From: Pseudomonadota bacterium
GTDB taxonomy: Bacteria; Pseudomonadota; Alphaproteobacteria; Acetobacterales; Acetobacteraceae
Assembly: GCA_021801255.1 (NCBI GenBank)
Contig: JAJYYH010000038.1
Span: forward strand, 1-50,465
Reading direction: 5' to 3'
Length of the DNA: 50,465 nt
Part shown: positions 15,740-24,061 of the stretch, in pieces
How positions within the stretch are numbered: the stretch's first letter is position 1
Layout of the letters: each line of letters begins with the position of its first letter
The notes under the pieces: model-generated
What the model was told of the DNA's origin: nothing
Databases searched by the model: none
Seen by the model: only the letters and a program-made list of their open reading frames with translations
Position numbers and translations under genes: made by a program

Positions 15740-16885
15740 TCATTCGCGCTCGAACGTCGCGGTGAGCGGGAAGAGGGCGGTGGCGAGGTCTGCCGCGCCG
15801 GGCAGCCCGCCCTTGGGGAAAAGTCGGGTCACGTGCCCCATCTTGCGCCCCGGCCGCGCCTCGCGCTTGCCGTAGAGGTGGCCGATCAGGCCGGGGGTGG
15901 CGAGGATGGCCGGCCACAGCGCCGTCTCCGCCGGCCCTACCAGGTTTTTCATCACCGCGTCCGAATGACGGATTGCCGGCGGCAGGGGCAGGCCAGCGAT
16001 AGCGCGGATATGGAGTTCGAACTGGCTCGCCGGGCAGGCATCGATGGTCCAATGCCCGGAATTATGCGGCCGCGGCGCCAGCTCATTCACCACTACCTGC
16101 CCTGTGCGATCGACAAACATCTCGACGGCGAGCAAGCCCACGAGATCAAGCGCCTCGGCGATCCGCCGCGCCGTCGCCGTCGCGTCAGCCGCAATCGCGC
16201 GGGCGATCGGCGCCGGAGCCAGGGTGAGATCGAGAATATGCGCGCGGTGATGGTTCTGCACGACGTCAAAGGCGGTCATCGCGCGATCCGCGCCACGCGC
16301 GACGATCACGCTGATTTCACAGGAAAAATCAACGAAGCCCTCGAGCACGAAGGGCTTCGGCGCGAGCCTGGCGAAGGCCGCCTCGAGATCCGCCGGCCCG
16401 CGCAGCAGCGCCTGGCCCTTGCCGTCATAGCCGAGCCGGGTGGTCTTGAGGATGGCGGGAAAGCCGAGCCGCGCGACGCCCGCGCGCAATTCGGTGAAGC
16501 TCTCAACGGACGCGAAGGGAGCGGTCGCGATGCCGGCGCGGCTGACGAATTTCTTCTCGGCGAGCCGGTCCTGGCTGATGCGCAGCACCAGCGGCGCGGG
16601 CCGCACCGGGCGCAACGCCGCGAGAAGTTCGAGCCCGGCGGCGCTGATGTTTTCGAACTCGAAGGTGATGACGTCCACCGCCTCGGCAAAGGCGCGAAGC
16701 ACGACGGGGTCTTCATAGTCACCATGGGTCACGGCGGCGGCCACCTGCTCGGCGGGACTGTCGCGCTCTGGGGTGAGGATATGACAGCGATAGCCAAGTC
16801 GCGCCGCGGCGAGCGCGGCCATGCGGCCGAGCTGGCCACCACCGACGATGCCGATGGTGGCGTTGGGGGGCAAGGGAAAGATCAT
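15740..16885 (-). CDS. purK: 5-(Carboxyamino)imidazole ribonucleotide synthase PurK
   Basis: A 381-residue ATP-grasp enzyme that converts AIR, ATP and bicarbonate to N5-CAIR in purine synthesis. The start (IGIVGGGQLGRMAALAA), the ATP-grasp ligand segment LKTTRLGYDGKGQ, and the C-terminal ELAPRPHNSGHWTID motif are all diagnostic. It lies 10 bp after purE and shares its operon. The product is the substrate of PurE, so the pair makes two consecutive steps. Confidence 0.96.
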   Translation of the reverse strand: MIFPLPPNATIGIVGGGQLGRMAALAAARLGYRCHILTPERDSPAEQVAAAVTHGDYEDPVVLRAFAEAVDVITFEFENISAAGLELLAALRPVRPAPLVLRISQDRLAEKKFVSRAGIATAPFASVESFTELRAGVARLGFPAILKTTRLGYDGKGQALLRGPADLEAAFARLAPKPFVLEGFVDFSCEISVIVARGADRAMTAFDVVQNHHRAHILDLTLAPAPIARAIAADATATARRIAEALDLVGLLAVEMFVDRTGQVVVNELAPRPHNSGHWTIDACPASQFELHIRAIAGLPLPPAIRHSDAVMKNLVGPAETALWPAILATPGLIGHLYGKREARPGRKMGHVTRLFPKGGLPGAADLATALFPLTATFERE

Positions 16886-16895
16886 GCCGGAAAGA

Positions 16896-17402
16896 TCATG
16901 CCGGATCGGGAAGGTCGCTCGGCGCCTCGGCGATCGCGGCGGTTTGGGCGGCGCGGAAGGCGGCCAGGCGAGCGGCGAGCGCGGGGTCGGTGAGAGCCAG
17001 GATGGCGGCGGCGAGCAGGGCCGCGTTCACGGCGCCGGCGCGGCCGATAGCGAGCGTGCCGACCGGCACCCCCCCCGGCATCTGGACGATCGAGAGCAGG
17101 CTGTCGAGGCCCTTGAGCGCGGCCGATGAGATCGGCACGCCAAGCACCGGCAGCGCGGTCCAGGCGGCGCACATGCCCGGCAGGTGCGCCGCCCCGCCGG
17201 CGCCGGCGATGATCACCTTGAGGCCGCGCGAGGCCGCTCCACTGGCATAGGCCACCAGCCGGTCCGGCGTGCGATGAGCCGAGACGATGCGCGCCTCGTG
17301 CGAAATATCCAGTACGCCGAGCGTCGTCGCGGCGTGGCGCAGCGTCGGCCAGTCCGACTGGCTGCCCATGATCAGCCCGACCACGGGGGCAACGCCGTTC
17401 AT
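16896..17402 (-). CDS. purE: N5-CAIR mutase PurE (class I)
   Basis: A 168-residue mutase converting N5-CAIR to CAIR. The nucleotide-binding opening [13 protein letters not shown], the SAHRTPDRL loop and the [12 protein letters not shown] signature with the catalytic His are intact. The N-terminus overlaps the end of the preceding DUF465 gene by four bases (ATGA). Because PurK is present immediately downstream, this is the bacterial class I enzyme and not the direct AIR carboxylase. Confidence 0.96.
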   Translation of the reverse strand: MNGVAPVVGLIMGSQSDWPTLRHAATTLGVLDISHEARIVSAHRTPDRLVAYASGAASRGLKVIIAGAGGAAHLPGMCAAWTALPVLGVPISSAALKGLDSLLSIVQMPGGVPVGTLAIGRAGAVNAALLAAAILALTDPALAARLAAFRAAQTAAIAEAPSDLPDPA

Positions 17403-17605
17403 GCCGTCTGGTCGGGGATAAGGCGGCTTTCCAGCCGCGCGATCTCGTCACGCAAGCGCAATTTCCGTTTCTTGAGCCGCAGCAGATGCAACTGATCGAC
17501 CACCGCCTGGGTGACCAGCACGGCAATCACGGTGTCGAGGTCGCGATGCTCGCTGCGAAGTTCGTGGAGCTGACGCAACAGAGAATCGCGATCGTTCATC
17601 ATCAC
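17399..17605 (-). CDS. YdcH/DUF465 family small coiled-coil protein
   Basis: A 68-residue helical protein with heptad-like charged repeats and the [16 protein letters not shown] core that marks DUF465 (YdcH). The role of the family is unknown. The gene begins the purE-purK unit and overlaps purE by four bases. A second, divergent DUF465 gene starts at 17913. The adjacent ATG codons at its start (protein begins MMM) make the exact initiation codon uncertain by one or two residues. Confidence 0.85.
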   Translation of the reverse strand: MMMNDRDSLLRQLHELRSEHRDLDTVIAVLVTQAVVDQLHLLRLKKRKLRLRDEIARLESRLIPDQTA

Positions 17606-17729
17606 CCTTCAAAGTCGCCAGCGTTCCCGCAATCGAGACGACCCCGCCGGAATCACGATTTTCCCATGATTTCGGCGGGTTGGCATGCGCGCTGGGTTGG
17701 CGGGTGGCGGCGCGCCGTAAATACTCCGG

Positions 17730-17756
17730 CCAACGGTCATGAAGAACGACCGTTGG
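17730..17756. promoter_or_regulatory. Perfect 9-bp inverted repeat (CCAACGGTC / GACCGTTGG)
   Basis: The arms match at all nine positions and flank a 9-base spacer. The site lies between the two divergent DUF465 genes, 125 and 157 bp from their starts. It could be a dimer operator for both or a structured leader. No T-run follows on either strand, so a terminator is unlikely. Confidence 0.5.
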
Positions 17757-17870
17757 TGCGAGGGCGAGAGATACCACACTTCCCCGGCCTGCCGCCACGT
17801 CCCCGAGGGACGCTGAATTGGCGTGGAAATCGCCCCCCGGATCGCGCTATGCTGGTCCTTGTTGAAAGCG

Positions 17871-17893
17871 GCGGCACCGCGGGACGGTGCCGC
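17871..17893 (+). promoter_or_regulatory. Leader hairpin before the second DUF465 gene
   Basis: GCGGCACC and GGTGCCGC form a perfect 8-bp GC-rich stem with a 7-base loop. It ends 19 bases before the ATG at 17913, close to the GGGGA ribosome site. A leader hairpin here could influence translation or RNA stability. Confidence 0.4.
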
Positions 17894-17912
17894 GAGGATG
17901 GGGACAGCAAGC

Positions 17913-18092
17913 ATGGGTCTGGACGCAAGGCTGGATGCTCTCAGGGAGCGGCACGCCAATCTGGAATTGCGAATTGCCGAGGAGGACCATCGTCCACGGC
18001 CGGACAGCGACGCCCTGACCCGATTGAAGCTGGAGAAATTGCGTCTAAAGGAAGAAATCGAACGCCTCCGCGACGCGCACGCGCAAGGTTGA
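17913..18092 (+). CDS. Second YdcH/DUF465-like small coiled-coil protein
   Basis: A 59-residue helical protein: DARLDALRERHANLELRI at the start and LKLEKLRLKEEIERLR in the core give the DUF465 pattern. It is a paralogue of the gene at 17399-17605 and is transcribed away from it. The ATG at 17913 aligns best with family starts and has a GGGGA ribosome site; an earlier start at 17823 would add 30 residues without a ribosome site and place the leader hairpin in coding sequence. Its function is unknown. It converges with trcR, 34 bp away. Confidence 0.75.
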   Translation: MGLDARLDALRERHANLELRIAEEDHRPRPDSDALTRLKLEKLRLKEEIERLRDAHAQG

Positions 18093-18126
18093 TCCCGGCG
18101 CATCCCGGCGCCGGGTGCAGGTGAGA

Positions 18127-18708
18127 TCAGGCGGCCTCTTCCGCCTCGCTCGGCGGCGGCGCGGGGGGAATGGTCTGGCCCTCGCGGGCTAGCCGCTCAT
18201 TGGCCTGGGTGACCATCGCGTGCAGGTCGGTCTGGGTGCAGAGGCCGAGGATGACCGGATCGCGCGGCTTGATGTTAGCGCTGTTCCAGTGCGAGCGCTC
18301 CCGCACCTTCTGGATGGTCTCCTTGGTGGTGCCCAGCAGCTTGCTGATCTGGGCATCCGAAAGCTGTGGGAAATTGCGCAGCAGAAAGGCGATGGCGTCT
18401 GGCCGGTCGTTGCGTTTGGCAACCGGGGTGTAGCGGGCCCCGCGCAAGCGCCGCGGCACCGGATTGTTGCTCGGGATCAGCTTCAGCCGAGCTTTTGGGT
18501 CGGCTTCGCAGCGATGGATCTCGGCCTCGAGGACCTGGCCGTTGGCGACCGGGTCGTAGCCGACAATGCCCTGCGCCACCTCGCCATCGGCGATCGCCTG
18601 CACCTCAAGCGGGTGCATGCCGCAGAAATCAGCGATCTGCTCGAAGGTCAGCGCGGTCTTCTCGATCAACCACACGGCGGTGGCCTTCGGCATCAGGGGC
18701 AGGGTCAT
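18127..18708 (-). CDS. trcR: TrcR, DUF1013-family cell-cycle regulator
   Basis: A 193-residue DUF1013 protein, annotated in alphaproteobacteria as the cell-cycle transcriptional regulator TrcR. Two helix-turn-helix-like segments are visible: TFEQIADFCGMHPLEVQAIA near the N-terminus and LSDAQISKLLGTTKETIQKV near residue 120. The Lys/Arg-rich middle (PRRLRGARYTP) fits DNA binding. The family is limited to alphaproteobacteria, which is part of the reason for the taxonomic call. The start at 18708 is the first ATG with the conserved MPKATAVWLIEKTALTF opening. It diverges from the liv operon across 414 bp. Confidence 0.88.
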   Translation of the reverse strand: MTLPLMPKATAVWLIEKTALTFEQIADFCGMHPLEVQAIADGEVAQGIVGYDPVANGQVLEAEIHRCEADPKARLKLIPSNNPVPRRLRGARYTPVAKRNDRPDAIAFLLRNFPQLSDAQISKLLGTTKETIQKVRERSHWNSANIKPRDPVILGLCTQTDLHAMVTQANERLAREGQTIPPAPPPSEAEEAA

Positions 18709-19035
18709 GGTAAAGTACTTTCATATCCTGGCGAGCAATCCGCCGTCGCGTGTGGTTACGGCAAAAGCCGATCCTACGGGAACGATTGCGGAAAAATCCG
18801 ATATGACGACCGCGCCGAATGCGGTCAAGGCCCGAAAGCACCGGATTTTGGGGAATCGCACGTCGAATTAACTTGGTGCCCTGATTTTTGGCTTGCCCGG
18901 CTCGGGTCCGGTCGATTCTCCCGGGGGAGCCATTTACCCCCAAGCGGCCGATTGGGACTGTTCCGCGGCGTCTCGGAACGGCCTGAAAGGTCCGCTCGCG
19001 GCGGTCGGAAAAGCGATTTTCCCCGGGGCGGGGGC

Positions 19036-19056
19036 GGCGATACGCGGCATATCGCC
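19036..19056. promoter_or_regulatory. Inverted repeat GGCGATA-N7-TATCGCC upstream of liv
   Basis: Seven of seven arm bases match across a 7-base spacer. The site ends 11 bp before the -24 region of the sigma-54 element, too close for a classical enhancer, so a repressor or IHF-like site is more plausible. Confidence 0.4.
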
Positions 19057-19067
19057 TCTTGCAGGGC

Positions 19068-19083
19068 TGGCATGCAACATGCT
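19068..19083 (+). promoter_or_regulatory. Sigma-54 (-24/-12) promoter for livHMGFK
   Basis: TGGCATG-CAAC-ATGCT matches the consensus TGGCAYG-N4-TTGCW in 11 of 12 defined positions, with the obligatory GG and GC exactly ten bases apart. Transcription would start near 19094, leaving a leader of about 29 bases with a GGGAG ribosome site before the TTG start of livH. Sigma-54 control would tie amino-acid uptake to nitrogen status. Confidence 0.55.
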
Positions 19084-19122
19084 TGGCTGGGGGTAACGCG
19101 ATAAGAAAGATGGGAGCGGCAG

Positions 19123-20037
19123 TTGGCCTATGCGCTGCAACAACTGATCAACGGCATCACGCTCGGTCTTATCTACGGGCTGATCGCGGTGGGCTACACC
19201 ATGGTCTATGGCATTATCGGCATGATCAATTTCGCCCATGGCGACGTGTTCATGATCGGCGCTTTTCTCTCGCTCATCGCGCTCTCCGGCCTCGCCTCCT
19301 TCGGCATCACCGCAGTGCCGCTGGCGCTGGCGCTGACGCTCGTTTTCGCCGCCGCCATCGCCGCGCTCTACGGCTGGACCATCGAGCGCGTCGCCTACCG
19401 GCCGTTGCGCGGCTCCTTCCGCTTGGCGCCGCTGATCAGCGCCATCGGCATGTCGATCACCTTGCAGAATTTCGTTCAGGTCAGCCAGGGCGCCCGGGTC
19501 AAGCCGCTCGCGCCCCTCATCCCCGGCGGGCTGGAACTGTTCCGCGAGGCCGGCTTCACCGTACTGCTCTCCTGGATGCAGATCGCCATCGCGCTCACCA
19601 CGATGATTTGCCTCGCGATTTTCACCTGGCTGGTGACCCGCACGCCACTTGGCCGGGCGATGCGCGCGTGCGAGCAGGATCTACGCATGAGCGCCCTGTT
19701 GGGGATCGATACCGATCGCACCATCGGCCTCACTTTCGTGATTGGCGCAGCCCTCGCCGCCGTCGCCGGGCTCCTGTTTTTGCTCTATTATGGAGCGATT
19801 GACTTTTATATCGGCTTCGTCGCCGGGGTGAAGGCGTTCACCGCGGCGGTTCTCGGCGGCATCGGCTCGCTGCCGGGCGCCGTGCTCGGCGGCTTGCTGA
19901 TCGGCCTCATCGAGACCTTCTGGTCGGCCTATTTCAGCGTGCAATACAAGGACGTGGCAGCTTTTTCGATCCTCGCGATCACGCTGATCTTCCTGCCCAC
20001 CGGGCTGCTCGGCCGGGTTGATGTGGAGAAGGTATGA
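19123..20037 (+). CDS. livH: Branched-chain amino-acid ABC transporter permease LivH
   Basis: A 304-residue inner-membrane permease with about eight transmembrane helices and the LivH opening LQQLINGITLGLIYGLIAVG. The conserved GMINFAHGDVFMIGAF and VLGGIGSLPGAVLGG segments near the coupling region are present. The start is a TTG with a GGGAG site six bases upstream; no in-frame ATG or GTG exists until well inside the first helix, so TTG use is very likely. First gene of livHMGFK, overlapping livM by four bases. Confidence 0.94.
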   Translation: MAYALQQLINGITLGLIYGLIAVGYTMVYGIIGMINFAHGDVFMIGAFLSLIALSGLASFGITAVPLALALTLVFAAAIAALYGWTIERVAYRPLRGSFRLAPLISAIGMSITLQNFVQVSQGARVKPLAPLIPGGLELFREAGFTVLLSWMQIAIALTTMICLAIFTWLVTRTPLGRAMRACEQDLRMSALLGIDTDRTIGLTFVIGAALAAVAGLLFLLYYGAIDFYIGFVAGVKAFTAAVLGGIGSLPGAVLGGLLIGLIETFWSAYFSVQYKDVAAFSILAITLIFLPTGLLGRVDVEKV

Positions 20038-21308
20038 CGCGCGCCAAAACCCCGCTGGTTGATGCGTTTCTCTCCGCTCTCATTGCGCTTGGCCTATTCG
20101 CGCCGATGGTCGGGCTGGTGACCGGGGTCGGGCCACACGGCATCACCCTGACGGCGCGGCCGCGCGCCGTGCTGGCGCTGGTGGCGGCGGTGTTCGTGGG
20201 CCGGCTTGCGCTGCGTTTATGGCAGGCGCAACGGCGGTTGGTGCCGGCGGCGCCGGGGCGCTTCGCGATCAGCTTTCTCGCCGCCGCCCGCTACATCGGC
20301 CCGGCGCTTCTGGCGGTGGCGCTGGTGCTGCCCGCCCTGGTGGGGCGCGCCAGCCTCGATCTCGGCGTGCTCGTGCTGACCTATGTGATGCTCGGCTGGG
20401 GGCTCAATATCGTCGTCGGCCTCGCTGGCCTGCTCGATCTCGGCTACGTCGCCTTCTACGCCGTCGGCGCCTATTCCTATGCGCTGATCGCCGAGGCGAG
20501 CGGGCTCGGGTTCTGGTCCTGCCTACCGGTCGCCGGGCTGCTGGCGGCGCTCTGGGGGGTGACGCTCGGATTCCCCGTGCTCCGCCTGCGCGGCGACTAT
20601 CTCGCCATCGTCACGCTGGCGTTCGGCGAAATCATCCGCATCGTGCTGCTCAACTGGGTCTCGCTCACCAACGGGCCGAACGGCATTTCCGGCATTCCGC
20701 GCCCCACGCTTTTCGGGTTGCGCTTCACCGCGGGCGACGGGCCGGGCACCTTCGCCGGGTTTTTCCACCTCGCGCCCTCGCCTGCGCAGCGCGTGGTGTT
20801 CCTTTATTATGTCATCCTGGGGCTCGCGCTGCTCACCAACTGGGTGACCATCCGGCTGCGCCGTCAGCCTTTGGGGCGGGTCTGGGAGGCGTTGCGCGAG
20901 GATGAGATCGCCTGTCGCTCGCTCGGCATCAACGTCACCACGACCAAGCTCACCGCCTTCGCCGTGGGCGCCTTTTTTGGCGGCATCGCTGGCGCCTTTT
21001 TCGCCACCCGCCAGGGCTTCATCAGCCCGGAAAGCTTCACCTTCATGGAAAGCGCCACGGTGCTTGCGATCGTTGTGTTGGGCGGCATGGGCAGCCAGCT
21101 CGGCGTCGTGCTCGCCGCGGTGGTGATGATCGGAGGGCCGGAGCTGTTCCGCCCGCTCGCCGATGATCGCATGCTGATTTTTGGTCTCGCACTGGTGGTG
21201 ATGATGGTGCTGCGCCCGCGCGGCTTGATTTCGGTGCGCACGCCCTCGATCGCGCTCGGCAAGGGCGAAATCATCACCGCCGATTTCGTCACCGAGGGAC
21301 ACGGATGA
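20034..21308 (+). CDS. livM: Branched-chain amino-acid ABC transporter permease LivM
   Basis: A 424-residue permease, partner of LivH. The extended N-terminal portion (about 1-100) precedes the core with GLNIVVGLAGLLDLGYVAFYAVGAY, the family signature, and the cytoplasmic loop EDEIACRSLGINVTTTKL that contacts the ATPases. VVLGGMGSQLGVVLAA is near the C-terminus. It overlaps both neighbours by four bases, giving coupled synthesis of the two membrane subunits. Confidence 0.95.
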   Translation: MTRAKTPLVDAFLSALIALGLFAPMVGLVTGVGPHGITLTARPRAVLALVAAVFVGRLALRLWQAQRRLVPAAPGRFAISFLAAARYIGPALLAVALVLPALVGRASLDLGVLVLTYVMLGWGLNIVVGLAGLLDLGYVAFYAVGAYSYALIAEASGLGFWSCLPVAGLLAALWGVTLGFPVLRLRGDYLAIVTLAFGEIIRIVLLNWVSLTNGPNGISGIPRPTLFGLRFTAGDGPGTFAGFFHLAPSPAQRVVFLYYVILGLALLTNWVTIRLRRQPLGRVWEALREDEIACRSLGINVTTTKLTAFAVGAFFGGIAGAFFATRQGFISPESFTFMESATVLAIVVLGGMGSQLGVVLAAVVMIGGPELFRPLADDRMLIFGLALVVMMVLRPRGLISVRTPSIALGKGEIITADFVTEGHG

Positions 21309-22144
21309 ACCCGCCCGCCCCCGCGCCGCTCCTCGAGGTGGTGGATCTCACCATGCGCTTCGGCGGGCTCAAGGCGATCGATCAGCTCTCCTTCGTTGCC
21401 CGGCGCGGCGAGATCACCGCGGTGATCGGGCCGAACGGCGCGGGAAAAACCACCGCCTTCAACTGCATCACCGGGTTTTACCGCCCCAGCAGCGGCGCGC
21501 TCCGCCTCACCCATGCGGATGGCCGCGCCTTCCAGCTCGAGCGCCTGCCCGGCCATCGCATCGCGCGCCGCGCCGGCGTTGCGCGCACGTTCCAGAATAT
21601 CCGCCTCTTCGCCGGCATGACCGTGCTGGAGAATCTGCTGGTGGCGCAGCACGCGCCCCTGATGGCGGCGACCGGGTTTGGCGTGCTCGGCGTGCTCGGC
21701 CTTGGCGGCTATGCCGCGGCCGAGCGCCGGGCGATCGCCAAGGCGCGCGCCTGGCTGGAGCGCATCGATCTCATGGCGCGCGCCGATGCACCCGCCGGGG
21801 CGCTGCCCTATGGCGCGCAGCGGCGCCTCGAGATCGCACGCGCCATGTGCACCGATCCGGTGCTGCTCTGTCTTGACGAGCCGGCGGCCGGGCTCAATCC
21901 GCGCGAGAGCGAGGAACTGAACACTCTATTGCTCCGTATCCGCGACGATGGCTGCTCGCTGCTGCTCATCGAGCACGACATGGGCGTCGTCATGCGCATT
22001 TCCGATCACATCATCGTGCTCGATCACGGCCGCAAGATCAGCGACGGCACGCCGGCCGAGGTGCGCGCCGATCCCCACGTCATCGCCGCCTATCTCGGCG
22101 AGGGCGATGAAGGGATCGAGCAGGAAACCGAGAGCGTGGCATGA
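21305..22144 (+). CDS. livG: Branched-chain amino-acid ABC transporter ATPase LivG
   Basis: A 279-residue ABC ATPase. Walker A is GPNGAGKTT (near residue 43) and Walker B ends CLDEPAAGLNP. The signature loop is atypical: PYGAQRRLEIARAMC replaces the usual LSGGQ, as is usual for LivG. The switch His is in LIEHDMGVV. LivG pairs with LivF as the asymmetric ATPase dimer. Overlaps livM and livF by four bases each. Confidence 0.95.
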   Translation: MNPPAPAPLLEVVDLTMRFGGLKAIDQLSFVARRGEITAVIGPNGAGKTTAFNCITGFYRPSSGALRLTHADGRAFQLERLPGHRIARRAGVARTFQNIRLFAGMTVLENLLVAQHAPLMAATGFGVLGVLGLGGYAAAERRAIAKARAWLERIDLMARADAPAGALPYGAQRRLEIARAMCTDPVLLCLDEPAAGLNPRESEELNTLLLRIRDDGCSLLLIEHDMGVVMRISDHIIVLDHGRKISDGTPAEVRADPHVIAAYLGEGDEGIEQETESVA

Positions 22145-22863
22145 GCCGGCCTCTGCTCGAACTTTCCGGCGTCAGCGCCTTCTATGGCGCAGTGCAGGCG
22201 CTGCGCAACGTCGATCTCGAGGTGCGCACGGGCGAGATCGTCACCCTGATCGGCGCCAATGGCGCCGGCAAATCGACCCTGATGATGACGGTCTGCGGCC
22301 AGCCGCGGGCCCGCATGGGGGAAATCCGCTATGACGGGCAGGAGATCACAGCGCTTCCCACCCATCTTATCATGCGTCAGGGCATCGCCCAGGCGCCGGA
22401 GGGGCGGCGCATCTTTCCCCGCATGAGCGTGCTGGAAAATCTGCTGATCGGCACGCAGGGCCGCCCGGCCGCCGATGCCGGGGCGCGCATGGACGAGGTT
22501 TTTGCCCTATTCCCGCGCCTTGCCGAGCGGCGCGAGCAGCGCGGCGGCACACTTTCGGGCGGCGAGCAACAGATGCTGGCGATCGCGCGGGCCCTGATGT
22601 CGCGTCCACGCCTGCTGCTGCTCGACGAGCCGAGTCTCGGCCTCGCCCCCCTCATCGTGCGGCAGATTTTTCAGGCCATCCGTACGCTGAACCGCGAAAC
22701 CGGCCTCACCGTGCTGCTGGTCGAGCAGAATGCCTATCAGGCGCTGCGGCTCGCCCATCGCGGCTATGTTCTGGTCAACGGCGCCATTACCATGCGCGGC
22801 GGCGGCGGCGAACTGCTGGCGCGGCCGGAAATCCGCGCCGCCTATCTCGAAGGAGGCCATTAG
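22141..22863 (+). CDS. livF: Branched-chain amino-acid ABC transporter ATPase LivF
   Basis: A 240-residue ABC ATPase and the partner of LivG. Walker A is GANGAGKST, the signature is LSGGEQQMLAIARAL, Walker B is LLLLDEPSLGLAP, and the switch region is LLVEQNAYQAL. The protein starts with an AFYGAVQALRNVDLEV A-loop region containing the aromatic adenine contact. The gene follows livG with an ATGA overlap and precedes livK by 58 bp. Confidence 0.95.
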   Translation: MSRPLLELSGVSAFYGAVQALRNVDLEVRTGEIVTLIGANGAGKSTLMMTVCGQPRARMGEIRYDGQEITALPTHLIMRQGIAQAPEGRRIFPRMSVLENLLIGTQGRPAADAGARMDEVFALFPRLAERREQRGGTLSGGEQQMLAIARALMSRPRLLLLDEPSLGLAPLIVRQIFQAIRTLNRETGLTVLLVEQNAYQALRLAHRGYVLVNGAITMRGGGGELLARPEIRAAYLEGGH

Positions 22864-22921
22864 CGCCCCGCGCCACCCCCGACGACGCTAAAGTATCACC
22901 CGAGAAAAGGAGAACAACTTA

Positions 22922-24028
22922 ATGACAAAAAGTTTTTTTCTCGCCGGCGCGGCGGCCCTGCCGATCGCCCTGGCGCTGACCGCCCCGGCTGAGGCGCAGA
23001 TCCAGATCGCGGTCGCCGGGCCGCTCACCGGCTCCAACGCCACGTTTGGCGTGCAGATGAAGGAGGGCGGCGAGCAGGCGGTGGCCGATATCAACGCCAA
23101 GGGCGGTGTGCTGGGCAAAAAACTGGTGCTCAACGAAGGCGACGACGCCTGCGACCCGAAACAGGCGGTGTCGGTCGCCAACGAGCTTGCCGATAAGGGG
23201 GTGGTATTCGTCGATGGCCATTTCTGCTCGTCAAGCTCGATCCCGGCGAGCAAGGTCTATCTCGAACAGGGCGTGCTACAGATTTCGCCCGGCTCGACCA
23301 ACCCGGCCTATACCGATAATGGCGGCTGGAACACATTTCGCGTCTGCGGCCGCGACGACCAGCAAGGCCAGGTGGCGGGAAAATATATCGCAGAACACTA
23401 CAAGGGACAGAACATCGCGATCCTGCACGACAATTCGGCCTATGGCAAGGGACTAGCCGACGAGACCCGGAAATACATGAACCAGGACGGGGTGAAGGAG
23501 GCGATCTACACCGCCTACGTACCCGGCGAGCGGGACTATTCGGCCCTGGTCAGCCGGCTCAAGGCGGCCAATGTCAGCGTGATCTATATCGGCGGCTACC
23601 AGACCGAGGCCGGCCTTATCATCCGCCAGGCCAAGGAGCAGGGGATGAACGTGACGCTGATCAGCGGCGATGCGCTGGTCACCTCGGAATTCTGGCAGAT
23701 CACCGGGGCAACCGGGGAGGGAACGATGATGACCTTCGCCTCCGACCCGCGCAAGCGCCCGGCGGCGGCGGCCGTGGTCAAGGAGTTCGAGGCGAAGAAG
23801 ATCGACCCGGAAGGCTATGTTCTCTATACCTACGCGGCGATCCAGATCTGGGCCGAGGCGGCCACCAAGGCCGGCACGACGGACCCCAAGAAAGTCTCCG
23901 CCGAACTGAAAGCCGGCGGCCCCTGGGACAGCGTTCTCGGCCCGATCGGCTTCGACGCCAAAGGCGATGTCACCAAGCCGGACTATGTTTTCTATGTCTG
24001 GCACGACGGCAGCTATCACGAGATGTGA
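22922..24028 (+). CDS. livK: Periplasmic branched-chain amino-acid-binding protein LivK
   Basis: A 368-residue type I periplasmic binding protein. A signal peptide of about 25 residues ends at PAEA before QIQIAVAGPLTG. The Cys pair in DACDPKQ and HFCSSSS gives the expected N-lobe disulfide, and the ligand-binding YSALVSRLKAANVSVIYIGG segment is present. The ribosome site AAGGAGAA lies eight bases before the ATG. Placing the binding protein last in the operon, after a 58-bp gap, allows separate, higher expression. Substrate is inferred from family; related proteins bind other amino acids or amides. Confidence 0.93.
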   Translation: MTKSFFLAGAAALPIALALTAPAEAQIQIAVAGPLTGSNATFGVQMKEGGEQAVADINAKGGVLGKKLVLNEGDDACDPKQAVSVANELADKGVVFVDGHFCSSSSIPASKVYLEQGVLQISPGSTNPAYTDNGGWNTFRVCGRDDQQGQVAGKYIAEHYKGQNIAILHDNSAYGKGLADETRKYMNQDGVKEAIYTAYVPGERDYSALVSRLKAANVSVIYIGGYQTEAGLIIRQAKEQGMNVTLISGDALVTSEFWQITGATGEGTMMTFASDPRKRPAAAAVVKEFEAKKIDPEGYVLYTYAAIQIWAEAATKAGTTDPKKVSAELKAGGPWDSVLGPIGFDAKGDVTKPDYVFYVWHDGSYHEM

Positions 24029-24061
24029 TTTTTCCCGAGGCGCGGGCCAGGCTGGTGCCTT

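Larger units (their letters stand above)
17606..17912. other. Divergent intergenic region between two DUF465 genes
   Basis: About 307 bp without a gene I can support. It contains two perfect hairpins, listed separately (17730-17756 and 17871-17893), and a TATGCT that could be a -10 box at 17848-17853 for the rightward gene, although no -35 at normal spacing is visible. Confidence 0.6.
18709..19122. other. Divergent promoter region of trcR and livH
   Basis: 414 bp without a supported gene. Features seen: a 7-bp hairpin at 19036-19056, a sigma-54-type element at 19068-19083 for the liv operon, and an NtrC-like half site (TTGGTGC) near 18871. The trcR promoter could not be pinpointed. Confidence 0.6.

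Noticed and set aside
18853-18918. GANTC methylation sites upstream of trcR
   Set aside because: Two sites (18853-18857 and 18914-18918) in 414 bp are near chance expectation and are not close to the trcR start.
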